35,772 nt of DNA from Bacteroidota bacterium (lineage in GTDB: Bacteria > Bacteroidota > Bacteroidia > Sphingobacteriales > Sphingobacteriaceae). Location of the stretch: NCBI GenBank assembly GCA_021794195.1, contig JAJYRG010000020.1, positions 1-35,772 of the forward strand. The letters are read 5' to 3'. The first letter of the stretch is position 1; every line of letters starts with the position of its first letter. The position numbers were made by a program, and so were the translations under genes. Under the pieces are notes generated by a model. The model did no database searches. It was not told the origin of the DNA and worked only from the letters and a program-made list of their open reading frames with translations. Below, in pieces: positions 7,127 to 14,886 of the stretch.

Positions 7127-7695
7127 TGACTTATATACCAAGATTAAAAGCGAAGTATTCTGATGAAATACTGAATACATTAAAAGAAAAATTTCAGTAT
7201 AAAAGCATTATGCAGGCTCCTCGCTTAGAAAAAATAGTCCTTTCACAAGGAGTGGGTGCTGCAGTAGCTGACAAGAAATTAATAGATAATGCTTTGGAAG
7301 AATTATCTTTAATTTCAGGACAGCAAGCCGTTCCTACTAAATCAAGGAAGGATATATCTAACTTTAAATTGCGTAAAGGTATGCCCATCGGTGCAAAAGT
7401 TACTTTACGCGGCCGGAGAATGTACGAATTTTTAGATCGCCTTATATCCATTTCACTTCCAAGAATACGTGATTTCCGCGGTATTAATGACAAAGGATTT
7501 GATGGAAGAGGAAATTACAATCTAGGAATTGATGAACAGATTATTTTTCCGGAAATCGATATTGATAAGATTAATAAAATAACAGGTTTGGCTATTACCT
7601 TTGTGACAACAGCTGATAATGATGTAGAAGCTTTAGAACTGTTGAAACAATTTGGTTTGCCATTTAAAAATCAAAATACAGAACAAAATGGCTAA
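7126..7695 (+). CDS. rplE: Large-subunit ribosomal protein L5 (uL5)
   Basis: L5 is part of the central protuberance and binds 5S rRNA and the P-site tRNA. The 189 residues carry [17 protein letters not shown] (here [18 protein letters not shown]), [18 protein letters not shown] and [19 protein letters not shown], all family hallmarks. The last codons overlap the rpsN start by 8 nt (ATGGCTAA contains both the rpsN ATG and the rplE TAA). Confidence 0.98.
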   Translation: MTYIPRLKAKYSDEILNTLKEKFQYKSIMQAPRLEKIVLSQGVGAAVADKKLIDNALEELSLISGQQAVPTKSRKDISNFKLRKGMPIGAKVTLRGRRMYEFLDRLISISLPRIRDFRGINDKGFDGRGNYNLGIDEQIIFPEIDIDKINKITGLAITFVTTADNDVEALELLKQFGLPFKNQNTEQNG

Positions 7696-7957
7696 AGAAG
7701 GAGTAAAAGCACGTCAAATAAAACGTGAGAAATTAGTAGCTAAGTATGCTCAGAAAAGAGCGGAGTTAAAAGCTGCGGGAGATTATGAAGCCTTAGACAA
7801 ATTACCTCGTAATGCATCTCCGGTTCGTTTGCACAATCGCTGTAAGCTAACGGGTAGACCTAGAGGATATATGAGACAATTTGGTATTTCCCGTGTTGCG
7901 TTCCGTGAGATGGCCTTAGCTGGGAAAATCCCGGGAGTGAAAAAAGCTTCTTGGTAA
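7688..7957 (+). CDS. rpsN: Small-subunit ribosomal protein S14 (uS14), zinc-less long form
   Basis: The start ATG at 7688 gives [19 protein letters not shown], the normal S14 N-terminus; a longer frame from 7652 would run back into rplE coding sequence and is rejected. The protein has 89 residues, the long type without the CxxC zinc motif (only the [10 protein letters not shown] cysteine remains), ending [11 protein letters not shown]14 binds the 30S head. It overlaps rplE by 8 nt, and a promoter for the next genes overlaps its 3' end. Confidence 0.97.
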   Translation: MAKEGVKARQIKREKLVAKYAQKRAELKAAGDYEALDKLPRNASPVRLHNRCKLTGRPRGYMRQFGISRVAFREMALAGKIPGVKKASW

Positions 7958-7980
7958 ACAAAAAAAAAGAATTACATTTG
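7951..7980 (+). promoter_or_regulatory. Internal promoter before rpsH
   Basis: TTG (7951-7953), 19 nt, then TACATTTG (7973-7980) is a close match to the Bacteroidota promoter pattern. The -33 part overlaps the last codons of rpsN. It would start a transcript near 7987 with a leader of about 100 nt before rpsH, so rpsH and the rest of the spc/alpha genes may be transcribed independently of the upstream genes. Confidence 0.65.
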
Positions 7981-7982
7981 TG

Positions 7983-8076
7983 GTCGGTAATTTTACTGAC
8001 TTTTTAGCTTAGTTTTAAGCAATCCATAAATAATAATAACCGACATCAGGTCTTGTAATTGAGAGAAACCGGTGTC
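7983..8076 (+). promoter_or_regulatory. rpsH leader with alternative stems
   Basis: Three stems can form. GTCGGT (7983-7988) can pair with ACTGAC (7995-8000, one G-U) or perfectly with ACCGAC (8039-8044). GACATC-A-GGT (8042-8051) can pair with ACC-GGTGTC (8068-8076, one bulge, one G-U). The second and third options share 8042-8044 and exclude each other. In E. coli S8 represses the spc operon by binding mRNA; a leader just before rpsH is a plausible site for feedback here, but that is inference. Confidence 0.4.
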
Positions 8077-8090
8077 ACAAATTTATTTCA

Positions 8091-8489
8091 ATGAATATAG
8101 ATCCAATTTCGGATTACCTTACACGAATAAGGAATGCCATTCAGGCCAACCACAGGGTTGTTGAGATTCCTGCATCGAACCTTAAAAAAGAGATGACGAA
8201 GGTCCTTTTTGATAAGGGATACATTGCTAACTATAAGTTTGAAGACGAAGGTCCTCAAGGCAATATTAAAATTGCTTTAAAATATCATCCAGTTAGCAAA
8301 ATTTCCGCTATTCGCACCCTAAAACGTGTGAGTAAGCCTGGTTTAAGAAAATATGCGAATATTGACAACATGCCCCGTGTACTAAATGGTTTAGGAATAG
8401 CCATTTTATCCACGTCTAAAGGAGTTATGTCTGATAAAGAGGCGCGCCTTGAAAATGTGGGTGGTGAAGTTTTATGTTACGTTTATTAA
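8091..8489 (+). CDS. rpsH: Small-subunit ribosomal protein S8 (uS8)
   Basis: S8 binds the central domain of 16S rRNA and in E. coli is the spc-operon repressor. The 132-residue protein starts [20 protein letters not shown] and ends with the RNA-binding region [20 protein letters not shown] plus GGEVLCYVY. Length and motifs are normal. It is preceded by its own promoter-like element and a folded leader of about 100 nt. rplF starts 19 nt after the stop. Confidence 0.98.
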   Translation: MNIDPISDYLTRIRNAIQANHRVVEIPASNLKKEMTKVLFDKGYIANYKFEDEGPQGNIKIALKYHPVSKISAIRTLKRVSKPGLRKYANIDNMPRVLNGLGIAILSTSKGVMSDKEARLENVGGEVLCYVY

Positions 8490-8508
8490 ATCAGGTAAAT
8501 CAAGAAAA

Positions 8509-9069
8509 ATGTCAAGAATTGGAAAAGCGCCTATTGTTATACCTGAGGGGGTAACAGTATCTGTCTCTGATGAAAACATCGTGACAGTTAAAGGCAAAAA
8601 AGGAGAGTTAACTCAGAAAGTAGATAAAGATATATCCGTTAAACAAGAAAATGGAGAAATTGTCTTATCCCGACCGACTGAACAAAAAAGACATAAGTCT
8701 TTACATGGTTTATACCGTTCACTTATCAATAATATGATAGTAGGTGTCACGGAAGGTTTTTCCGTTACACAGGAGCTTATTGGGGTAGGTTATCGCGCTT
8801 CAAGCCAAGGGAATGTATTGGAAATGGCTTTAGGGTTTTCACACCCTGTCGTTTTTGTTCTTCCTAAAGAAGTAACCGCTACGGCGACTTCTGCTAAGGG
8901 AAAGAATCCTATCATTACTTTAGAAAGTGTGGATAAACAACTATTAGGTCAGGTCGCTGCAAAGCTGCGCAGCTTACGTAAGCCTGAACCTTATAAAGGA
9001 AAAGGAATCAAGTTTGTAGGTGAAGAGCTTAGAAGAAAAGCAGGTAAATCAGCAGCAGCTAAAAGCTAA
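8509..9069 (+). CDS. rplF: Large-subunit ribosomal protein L6 (uL6)
   Basis: L6 sits near the sarcin-ricin loop and elongation-factor site. The start at 8509 gives MSRIGKAPIVIPEGV, the normal N-terminus; an in-frame ATG at 8449 lies inside rpsH and is rejected. The 186 residues comprise two repeated alpha-beta domains, with GVTEGFSVTQELIGVGYRA in the middle and the signature RKPEPYKGKGIKFVGEELRRKAGKSA at the end. Confidence 0.98.
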   Translation: MSRIGKAPIVIPEGVTVSVSDENIVTVKGKKGELTQKVDKDISVKQENGEIVLSRPTEQKRHKSLHGLYRSLINNMIVGVTEGFSVTQELIGVGYRASSQGNVLEMALGFSHPVVFVLPKEVTATATSAKGKNPIITLESVDKQLLGQVAAKLRSLRKPEPYKGKGIKFVGEELRRKAGKSAAAKS

Positions 9070-9081
9070 AAACTAATTATC

Positions 9082-9435
9082 ATGTCAAGACACAAAACAT
9101 CTCGTAGAGAGAAAATAAAAACAGGGATAAGAAAACGTATTTCGGGTACATCTGAGAGACCGCGTTTGTCTGTTTATAGGAGTAATAAGGCTATTTATGC
9201 TCAGATTATCGATGACACTGAAGGGAAAACATTAGTGGCCGCTTCTACTTTGAGCAAAGATTTTTCCGGCAGCGGCACCAAGATGGAGCAATCCAAAGCT
9301 CTTGGACAATTAATAGCTGAAAAAGCTAAAGCCGCAGGAGTTAACAAAATAGTATTTGATCGTAATGGATACCTTTACCATGGTCGTGTGAAATCATTGG
9401 CTGAAGGTGCTCGTGAAGGTGGTTTGGATTTTTAA
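9082..9435 (+). CDS. rplR: Large-subunit ribosomal protein L18 (uL18)
   Basis: L18 binds 5S rRNA together with L5 in the central protuberance. The 117 residues contain the basic N-terminus, [24 protein letters not shown], and the C-terminal [24 protein letters not shown], all standard. It lies 12 nt after rplF and 10 nt before rpsE. Confidence 0.97.
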   Translation: MSRHKTSRREKIKTGIRKRISGTSERPRLSVYRSNKAIYAQIIDDTEGKTLVAASTLSKDFSGSGTKMEQSKALGQLIAEKAKAAGVNKIVFDRNGYLYHGRVKSLAEGAREGGLDF

Positions 9436-9445
9436 TCATAGAAAG

Positions 9446-9964
9446 ATGGGATTAAGTAATATAAAAAGAATTAAATCAAGCGAATTAGAACTTAAAGATC
9501 GTTTGGTCAGCATCCAACGGGTTGCAAAAGTAACCAAAGGAGGACGTACTTTCAGTTTTTCTGCAATTGTAGTTGTAGGTGACGAAAATGGAATTGTAGG
9601 TTTTGGTTTGGGAAAAGCGAAAGAAGTAACCACTGCTATTACGAAAGGTATTGATGATGCTAAGAAGAACCTTATTCGCGTTCCAATAATTAATAGTACA
9701 GTACCTCATGAGCAATCTGGAAAATTTTCAGGTGCCCGGGTTTTAATTAAACCAGCTGTGCACGGTACTGGAGTATTGGCCGGAGGGCCTATGCGTGCTG
9801 TACTGGAAAGTGCAGGCGTCAAAGACGTATTAGCTAAATCTTTGGGGTCATCCAATCCACATAACGTTGTGAAAGCTACAGTGGATGCTTTGCTAAAAAT
9901 GCGTGACGCGCAAACGGTAGCTGAACATCGTGGAGTTGATTTGAATAAAGTATTTAACGGTTAA
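9446..9964 (+). CDS. rpsE: Small-subunit ribosomal protein S5 (uS5)
   Basis: S5 helps accuracy and mRNA unwinding on the 30S subunit. Starting at the ATG at 9446 gives [20 protein letters not shown]; an upstream in-frame ATG at 9407 lies inside rplR and is rejected. The 172-residue product has the double-stranded RNA-binding domain ([20 protein letters not shown]) and the C-terminal half with [19 protein letters not shown] and [12 protein letters not shown]. Length is normal. Confidence 0.97.
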   Translation: MGLSNIKRIKSSELELKDRLVSIQRVAKVTKGGRTFSFSAIVVVGDENGIVGFGLGKAKEVTTAITKGIDDAKKNLIRVPIINSTVPHEQSGKFSGARVLIKPAVHGTGVLAGGPMRAVLESAGVKDVLAKSLGSSNPHNVVKATVDALLKMRDAQTVAEHRGVDLNKVFNG

Positions 9965-9969
9965 TTATC

Positions 9970-10149
9970 ATGGAAAAAGTAAAAATCACCCAGATAAAGA
10001 GCGTTATCGGACGTAGCGAGCGCCAAAAAAGAACAATGAAAGCCTTAGGATTAAAGAAAATCAGGCAATCAATAGAGGTGGAAGTTACACCTTCTATTCT
10101 CGGTATGTTAAAAGTAGTGACTCACTTAATAGCGATCGAAAAAGTTTAA
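9970..10149 (+). CDS. rpmD: Large-subunit ribosomal protein L30 (uL30)
   Basis: A small 59-residue gene in the expected place between rpsE and rplO. The product starts MEKVKITQIKSVIGRSERQK and continues with RTMKALGLKKIRQSIEVE, the classical L30 pattern (ferredoxin-like fold, 23S rRNA binding). It begins 5 nt after rpsE. Its TAA is followed at once by a perfect 23-bp inverted repeat, which is unusual inside this operon. Confidence 0.95.
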   Translation: MEKVKITQIKSVIGRSERQKRTMKALGLKKIRQSIEVEVTPSILGMLKVVTHLIAIEKV

Positions 10150-10199
10150 AAATAATGCTAAGATGATTTTCCTAATGGAAAATCATCTTAGCATTATTT
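10150..10199 (+). repeat. Perfect 23-bp inverted repeat after rpmD
   Basis: Arms 10150-10172 and 10177-10199 are exact reverse complements around the loop TAAT. No T-run follows, so it is not a standard intrinsic terminator; it may act as a pause, RNase-processing or mRNA-stabilising element, or be a copy of a small palindromic repeat. It begins one base after the rpmD stop codon. Confidence 0.85.
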
Positions 10200-10211
10200 A
10201 CATTGTTAACC

Positions 10212-10245
10212 GTTATGTCCTGTATAGTGAAAGCGAAGGCATAAC
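10212..10245 (+). promoter_or_regulatory. Second hairpin before rplO
   Basis: GTTATG (10212-10217) pairs with CATAAC (10240-10245) around 22 nt, 14 nt before the rplO start. Together with the 23-bp hairpin it fills the 110-nt spacer between rpmD and rplO. The stem is short and may be chance. Confidence 0.25.
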
Positions 10246-10259
10246 ATAATTATTTTAAA

Positions 10260-10706
10260 ATGAAATTGAATAATTTGAGACCTGCAAAGGGCTCATTGAA
10301 AAAACGCAAACGCGTAGGTAGAGGTGAAGGTTCAGGAAGAGCAGGAACTTCCACAAGAGGTCATAAAGGTGCTGCTTCTCGCTCCGGGTTTAGTAAAAAG
10401 TTAGGATTTGAAGGTGGACAAATGCCTTTGCAGAGAAGAATCCCTAAATTTGGTTTTAAAAGTCCGAATCGGATTACTTACAAAGTGATTAACTTAGAGG
10501 CTTTACAATCTCTCGTAGATGAACATAAGTTGAAAACTGTGGACTTTGAAACCCTTATTAAACATAAGATTGTTAATAAGAAAGATTTAGTTAAAATACT
10601 AGGAAACGGAGAGCTTACTGCAAGTGTGGAAGTTAAAGCACATGCTTTCTCTGCTTCTGCTCAAAAAGCAATCGAAGCAGCCGGCGGAACAGTAGAAAAA
10701 ATGTAA
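10260..10706 (+). CDS. rplO: Large-subunit ribosomal protein L15 (uL15)
   Basis: L15 is a late-assembly 50S protein with a long basic N-terminal extension. The 148-residue product begins KLNNLRPAKGSLKKRKRVGRG, followed by GSGRAGTSTRGHKGAASRSG and GFEGGQMPLQRRIPKFGF, then the globular C-terminal domain. Length is normal. secY follows after 4 nt, the usual arrangement. Confidence 0.98.
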   Translation: MKLNNLRPAKGSLKKRKRVGRGEGSGRAGTSTRGHKGAASRSGFSKKLGFEGGQMPLQRRIPKFGFKSPNRITYKVINLEALQSLVDEHKLKTVDFETLIKHKIVNKKDLVKILGNGELTASVEVKAHAFSASAQKAIEAAGGTVEKM

Positions 10707-10710
10707 TTTC

Positions 10711-12060
10711 ATGAAGAAACTAATCACAACCTTAACCAATATCTGGAAAATTGAAGAGTTGCGTAATCGTATTTTGAATACCTTACTGTTACTCTTGATT
10801 TATAGAGTTGGAAGTTATGTTGTGTTGCCAGGTGTTAATCCAGAGGCTTTAGTTACCGACAGTAGCGGAAGCGGCAACGACATAATGAGTCTGATTAATA
10901 TGTTTGCCGGAGGATCTTTTTCTCGAGGTGCTATATTTGCGCTGGGTGTGATGCCGTATATTTCAGCATCTATCGTAGTTCAGTTATTAGGCATCGCAAT
11001 ACCTTCTTTTCAAAAAATGCAAAAAGAAGGGGAGTCAGGCCGGACTAAACTTAATCAGATCACTCGTTATTTAACGCTTGCCATTACGTTGGTCCAAGCT
11101 TTTGCCTATGTGCGTACACAAATAGAGCCTGAAGCGAAAACGATTGCTGATCCTATGTTTACTATACTGGCAGCGATTGTACTTACTGCGGGAACTTTAT
11201 TTGTGATGTGGTTGGGAGAAAGGATTACGGATAAAGGAATTGGAAATGGTATTTCCTTGATTATTATGGTGGGAATCATTGCACAGCTGCCAAGCGGGCT
11301 CACAGCAGAATGGGCATCACGTATGAGCGCTAACGGCGGAGGACCTATTCCTTTGTTGCTTGAGTTTGTGGCGTTATTCTTTGTCGTGATTTTCACCATC
11401 CTTGTTGTACAAGGGATACGGAAAGTTCCGGTTCAATATGCTAAAAAAATTGTGGGAAATAGGCAGGTAGGTGGAGTGAGACAATACATTCCTTTGAAGG
11501 TAAACTCTGCAGGGGTAATGCCTATTATCTTTGCTCAAGCGATTATGTTTTTGCCGATGACATTGACTCAGTTCTTTCCGGATGCACAGTCGTCATCCTT
11601 TATGCAGTCACTGAGCAATTATACTTCGGTTACTTATAATATCATTTTTGCTTTCTTAAATATTGCTTTTACATTCTTCTATACAGCTATAATGGTTAAT
11701 CCTCAGCAGATGTCGGAAGATATGCGGAAAAATGGAGGTTTTATTCCAGGCATAAAACCGGGACGGGCTACAACATTGTTTATTGACAATGTAGTTTCAA
11801 GAATTACTTTTCCCGGAGCTTTGTTTATCGCAGTAGTAGCTATATTACCGGCTATTGCAAGTGTATTCGGTGTGAACAGTCAATTTGCCCACTTTTATGG
11901 AGGTACCTCTCTTTTGATTTTAGTGGGGGTAGTATTAGATACGTTGCAACAGATAGAAAGTTACTTGTTGATGAGGCATTATGATGGATTAATGAAATCT
12001 GGAAGAGTGCGTGGGCGTTCTGTATCTTCCATGAGTGGAATGGGACAATCAGCATTGTAA
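10711..12060 (+). CDS. secY: Preprotein translocase subunit SecY
   Basis: SecY is the protein-conducting channel of the Sec machinery in the inner membrane. The 449-residue protein shows about ten hydrophobic segments, beginning RNRILNTLLLLLIYRVGSYV. Family landmarks are the plug region NMFAGGSFSRGAIFALGVMP, GERITDKGIGNGISLII, the cytosolic loop QGIRKVPVQYAKK with its ribosome/SecA-contacting basic residues, and the late MSEDMRKNGGFIPGIKPG. It is coupled to rplO (4 nt) and map (8 nt). adk, which follows secY in many bacteria, is absent. Confidence 0.98.
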   Translation: MKKLITTLTNIWKIEELRNRILNTLLLLLIYRVGSYVVLPGVNPEALVTDSSGSGNDIMSLINMFAGGSFSRGAIFALGVMPYISASIVVQLLGIAIPSFQKMQKEGESGRTKLNQITRYLTLAITLVQAFAYVRTQIEPEAKTIADPMFTILAAIVLTAGTLFVMWLGERITDKGIGNGISLIIMVGIIAQLPSGLTAEWASRMSANGGGPIPLLLEFVALFFVVIFTILVVQGIRKVPVQYAKKIVGNRQVGGVRQYIPLKVNSAGVMPIIFAQAIMFLPMTLTQFFPDAQSSSFMQSLSNYTSVTYNIIFAFLNIAFTFFYTAIMVNPQQMSEDMRKNGGFIPGIKPGRATTLFIDNVVSRITFPGALFIAVVAILPAIASVFGVNSQFAHFYGGTSLLILVGVVLDTLQQIESYLLMRHYDGLMKSGRVRGRSVSSMSGMGQSAL

Positions 12061-12068
12061 AGAACAGT

Positions 12069-12845
12069 ATGTCGAAAGTAATCTTAAAATCAGAAGACGA
12101 TATAGAGCAACTTCGTGCTTCAGCGGAGGTGCTTTCTAATTTATTGGTAGAAATAGGTAAAGCTATAAAGCCTGGTATTACTACTTTGTCTTTAGATAAA
12201 TTGGCTTATGATTTTATTCATGATCATGGCGGTACTCCTGCATTTTTAAACTATCAGGGATTTCCTTTTTCTCTTTGTATTTCTGTTAATGATCAAGTCG
12301 TTCATGGATTTCCAAGTGATTATGTTATTCAGGAAGGAGATTTGATTTCAGTAGACGGAGGCGTTAATCTGAAGGGATATATTTCAGACTCTGCTTATAC
12401 TTTTGGAATAGGAGAGATAAGTGATGAAGCGGAGAGGTTACTGGATGTCACGAAAGCTTCTTTATTTGAAGGAGTAAAACAAGCTGTTGCCGGGAACCGG
12501 GTAGGGGATATTTCTTCCGCAGTACAAGATTACGTGACACCACATGGTTATGGTATTGTTCGCGAATTAGTGGGACATGGAGTAGGGCGTAACCTACATG
12601 AAAAGCCGGAAATACCAAATTATGGAAAACGAGGTAATGGACCTAAGCTAAAAGAAGGGATGGTCATATGCATTGAACCTATGATCAATGCGGGAGATAG
12701 AAAAATAAAATTTTGGGAAGATGGTTGGACGGTAAGTACTGCTGATGGTTCCTTATCAGCTCATTTTGAACAAATGGTTGCCATCAGGAAAGGAAGTCCG
12801 GAGGTGTTGTTGGATTTTGTGGGGATAGAGAATGTTTTGAAATAA
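12069..12845 (+). CDS. map: Type I methionine aminopeptidase
   Basis: Removes the N-terminal methionine from new proteins in the cytoplasm. The 258-residue length is typical of the short bacterial type I enzyme. The two-metal site is complete: Asp96 (SVDGG), Asp107 (ISDSAY), His170 (VGHGVG), Glu203 (IEPM) and Glu234 (HFEQM), with His79 (VHGFP) and His177 (NLHEKP) as substrate-site histidines. It lies 8 nt after secY; infA follows after 103 nt with its own promoter. Confidence 0.97.
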   Translation: MSKVILKSEDDIEQLRASAEVLSNLLVEIGKAIKPGITTLSLDKLAYDFIHDHGGTPAFLNYQGFPFSLCISVNDQVVHGFPSDYVIQEGDLISVDGGVNLKGYISDSAYTFGIGEISDEAERLLDVTKASLFEGVKQAVAGNRVGDISSAVQDYVTPHGYGIVRELVGHGVGRNLHEKPEIPNYGKRGNGPKLKEGMVICIEPMINAGDRKIKFWEDGWTVSTADGSLSAHFEQMVAIRKGSPEVLLDFVGIENVLK

Positions 12846-12850
12846 AGTAA

Positions 12851-12881
12851 TTGCAGATTTATAATAATTTGATTATCTTTG
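12851..12881 (+). promoter_or_regulatory. Promoter before infA
   Basis: TTG (12851-12853), 20 nt, then TATCTTTG (12874-12881) matches the Bacteroidota promoter pattern, with the same 20-nt spacing as the rplC promoter. Predicted start is near 12888, giving a leader of about 60 nt. The alpha-operon genes from infA to rplQ can probably be expressed from here as well as from upstream. Confidence 0.75.
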
Positions 12882-12948
12882 CACTCCGTTTGTGTTTACA
12901 AAAGGAAGACGACAAAGTAGAAATAAATTAAGAAAGGAATATAAGTAT

Positions 12949-13167
12949 ATGGCTAAGCAAGCCTCTATAGAACAAGATGGTATTATAAAGGAAGCATTAT
13001 CCAATGCAATGTTTCGTGTAGAATTAGAAAATGGTCACGAAATAATTGCTCATATTTCCGGTAAAATGCGTATGCATTATATTCGTATTTTGCCAGGAGA
13101 CAAAGTTAAGTTGGAAATGTCTCCTTATGATCTGACAAAGGGTAGGATTACGTACCGTTATAAATAA
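12949..13167 (+). CDS. infA: Translation initiation factor IF-1
   Basis: IF-1 is a single OB-fold protein that binds the 30S A site during initiation. The chosen ATG at 12949 yields a 72-residue protein, [19 protein letters not shown], matching the usual length. A longer in-frame start (12892) would begin with a lysine/arginine-rich stretch that is not part of the family and lies only a few bases after the predicted transcription start. The ending [15 protein letters not shown] is a hallmark. rpmJ follows after 32 nt. Confidence 0.97.
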   Translation: MAKQASIEQDGIIKEALSNAMFRVELENGHEIIAHISGKMRMHYIRILPGDKVKLEMSPYDLTKGRITYRYK

Positions 13168-13199
13168 GTATGTAAAAGTATTTAAATCGGAATATAAAA

Positions 13200-13316
13200 A
13201 TGAAGGTTAGAGCATCAATTAAAAAACGCAGTGCGGATTGTAAAATTGTCCGTCGTAAAGGAAAACTTTACGTAATAAATAAGAAAAACCCGAGGTTCAA
13301 ACAACGTCAGGGATAG
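13200..13316 (+). CDS. rpmJ: Large-subunit ribosomal protein L36 (bL36), zinc-less form
   Basis: A 38-residue gene between infA and rpsM. The product begins [19 protein letters not shown] and ends [10 protein letters not shown], which is unmistakable L36. Only one cysteine (Cys14) remains, whereas zinc-binding L36 has three Cys and one His, so this is the metal-free type common in Bacteroidota. A neighbour gap of 29 nt separates it from rpsM. Confidence 0.97.
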   Translation: MKVRASIKKRSADCKIVRRKGKLYVINKKNPRFKQRQG

Positions 13317-13345
13317 TTAAACATAAATAACGCTTACATTAAAAT

Positions 13346-13723
13346 ATGGCAAGAATAGCAGGTATAGATTTACCTAAAAACAAAAGAGGAGTTATTGGTC
13401 TTACTTATATTTATGGTATTGGCCGTTCTACTTCAGCTTATATTTTGGAAAAAGCCGGAGTGGACGAGAGTGTAAAGGTTCAAGATTGGAATGATGAGCA
13501 ACTCACAGCTATTCGTTCGATCATCAATGAAGAATTCAAAGTAGAAGGTGCTTTACGTTCCGAGGTTCAGTTGAATATAAAAAGATTAATGGATATAGGT
13601 TGCTACCGTGGCTTGCGTCATCGTAGAAGTTTGCCGGTCAGAGGTCAGCGTACCAAAAATAATACGCGTACTCGTAAAGGTAAGCGTAAGACGGTTGCAA
13701 ACAAAAAAATGGCTACTAAATAA
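13346..13723 (+). CDS. rpsM: Small-subunit ribosomal protein S13 (uS13)
   Basis: S13 lies in the 30S head and contacts the P-site tRNA and the 50S subunit. The 125-residue sequence has [20 protein letters not shown] at the start, the H2TH-like domain, and [20 protein letters not shown] plus [12 protein letters not shown]. All are standard. In E. coli the alpha operon begins here and is regulated by S4; the 29-nt spacer from rpmJ leaves little room for a comparable pseudoknot. Confidence 0.98.
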   Translation: MARIAGIDLPKNKRGVIGLTYIYGIGRSTSAYILEKAGVDESVKVQDWNDEQLTAIRSIINEEFKVEGALRSEVQLNIKRLMDIGCYRGLRHRRSLPVRGQRTKNNTRTRKGKRKTVANKKMATK

Positions 13724-13730
13724 TTAAATA

Positions 13731-14120
13731 ATGGCAAAAACAAAAACTGCTAATAGGAAGCGCGCCGTTACAGTTGAGGCTGTGGGACAAGCACATATCA
13801 GTGCTTCCTTTAATAACATTATTGTCACGATTACGAATATGCAAGGAGAGACCATTTCATGGTCGAGCTCAGGGAAAATGGGTTTTAGAGGTTCTAAAAA
13901 GAACACTCCATATGCAGCAGCACAAGCGGCTTTGGACTGCGGGAAAGTTGCGCACGACTTAGGATTGCGTAAGGTCGAAGTGTATGTAAAAGGCCCAGGT
14001 TCCGGTAGAGAATCTGCAATCCGTAATTTACAAAATGTGGGTTTGGAAGTGACAACGATTAAAGACGTGACTCCTTTGCCTCATAACGGATGCCGTCCGC
14101 CTAAGCGTAGAAGAGTTTAA
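13731..14120 (+). CDS. rpsK: Small-subunit ribosomal protein S11 (uS11)
   Basis: S11 forms the platform of the 30S subunit near the mRNA exit. The 129-residue protein contains [40 protein letters not shown] and the C-terminal [18 protein letters not shown], which are highly conserved. It follows rpsM by 7 nt. A spacer of 73 nt with a small hairpin separates it from rpsD. Confidence 0.98.
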   Translation: MAKTKTANRKRAVTVEAVGQAHISASFNNIIVTITNMQGETISWSSSGKMGFRGSKKNTPYAAAQAALDCGKVAHDLGLRKVEVYVKGPGSGRESAIRNLQNVGLEVTTIKDVTPLPHNGCRPPKRRRV

Positions 14121-14153
14121 TTATATAATAATATTGTTTCAAGATTAAGATTC

Positions 14154-14170
14154 TTCAACAATTGGTTGAA
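14154..14170 (+). promoter_or_regulatory. Small hairpin before rpsD
   Basis: TTCAAC (14154-14159) and GTTGAA (14165-14170) pair perfectly around AATTG, 23 nt before the rpsD start. It might take part in S4 feedback control or mRNA processing. No promoter of the expected pattern was found in this spacer. Confidence 0.3.
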
Positions 14171-14193
14171 TGATACTTTAAACACAAGAAAAA

Positions 14194-14802
14194 ATGGCAA
14201 GATATTTAGGCCCGAAATCAAAAATAGCTCGTAAATTCAGAGAGCCCATCTTTGGCCCTGATAAGGTTTTAGATAAAAAAAATTACCCTCCAGGACAACA
14301 CGGCTTGTCTCGCAGAAGAGGAAAACAATCCGAATACGGACTCCAATTAATGGAGAAACAAAAAGCAAAATATACTTACGGAGTATTAGAACGTCAGTTT
14401 TTAAATCTGTTTAAAAAAGCTTCTGCAAGACAAGGGATTACAGGGGAGGTGTTTTTACAGCTTTTAGAATCCCGTCTGGATAATACTGTGTATAGGTTGG
14501 GTATCGCTCCCACAAGAGCAGCTGCACGCCAGTTAGTGTCCCATAGACATATTACCGTAAACGGGGAAGTGGTTAACATCCCTTCATATAGCCTTCGCCC
14601 AGGAGATATAGTAGAAGTACGGGAAAAGTCAAAAGCTTTAGAAGTTGTCACTGCTTCTGTTGAGGCCAGAAAAGTGAATAAATACGGATGGTTGGAATGG
14701 GAACACTCTGAAATGAAAGGAAAGTTTGTAAACTTCCCGGAAAGAGAAGAAATTCCTGAAAACATTCAAGAAAACTTAATAGTAGAGTTGTACTCTAAAT
14801 AA
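14194..14802 (+). CDS. rpsD: Small-subunit ribosomal protein S4 (uS4)
   Basis: S4 nucleates 30S assembly and guards decoding accuracy. The 202 residues start [17 protein letters not shown], with [20 protein letters not shown] and an S4 RNA-binding domain in [20 protein letters not shown] and [12 protein letters not shown]. The N-terminal domain lacks zinc-binding cysteines (C-minus type). Length is normal. It ends 84 nt before rpoA. Confidence 0.98.
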   Translation: MARYLGPKSKIARKFREPIFGPDKVLDKKNYPPGQHGLSRRRGKQSEYGLQLMEKQKAKYTYGVLERQFLNLFKKASARQGITGEVFLQLLESRLDNTVYRLGIAPTRAAARQLVSHRHITVNGEVVNIPSYSLRPGDIVEVREKSKALEVVTASVEARKVNKYGWLEWEHSEMKGKFVNFPEREEIPENIQENLIVELYSK

Positions 14803-14811
14803 AAATAGAGA

Positions 14812-14842
14812 GATTGAGAAATGGGAAAATATGTTCTCAATC
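14812..14842 (+). terminator. Hairpin between rpsD and rpoA
   Basis: GATTGAGAA (14812-14820) and TTCTCAATC (14834-14842) form a perfect 9-bp stem with a 13-nt loop, followed by a T-rich but interrupted stretch. It starts 9 nt after the rpsD stop. As only four pairs are G-C it is probably an attenuating or processing element rather than a full terminator, because rpoA has no obvious promoter of its own. Confidence 0.4.
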
Positions 14843-14886
14843 CTTTCTTTACTCTTTACTTTTTATACAATTTTAAAAATAATTAA

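Noticed and set aside
8449..8508. Upstream start for rplF
   Set aside because: The additional 20 residues lie inside rpsH and are not part of L6; MSRIGKAP at 8509 is the family start.
14154..14167. 14-nt word TTCAACAATTGGTT also occurs near 34579-34592
   Set aside because: About one such repeat is expected by chance in a window of this size.
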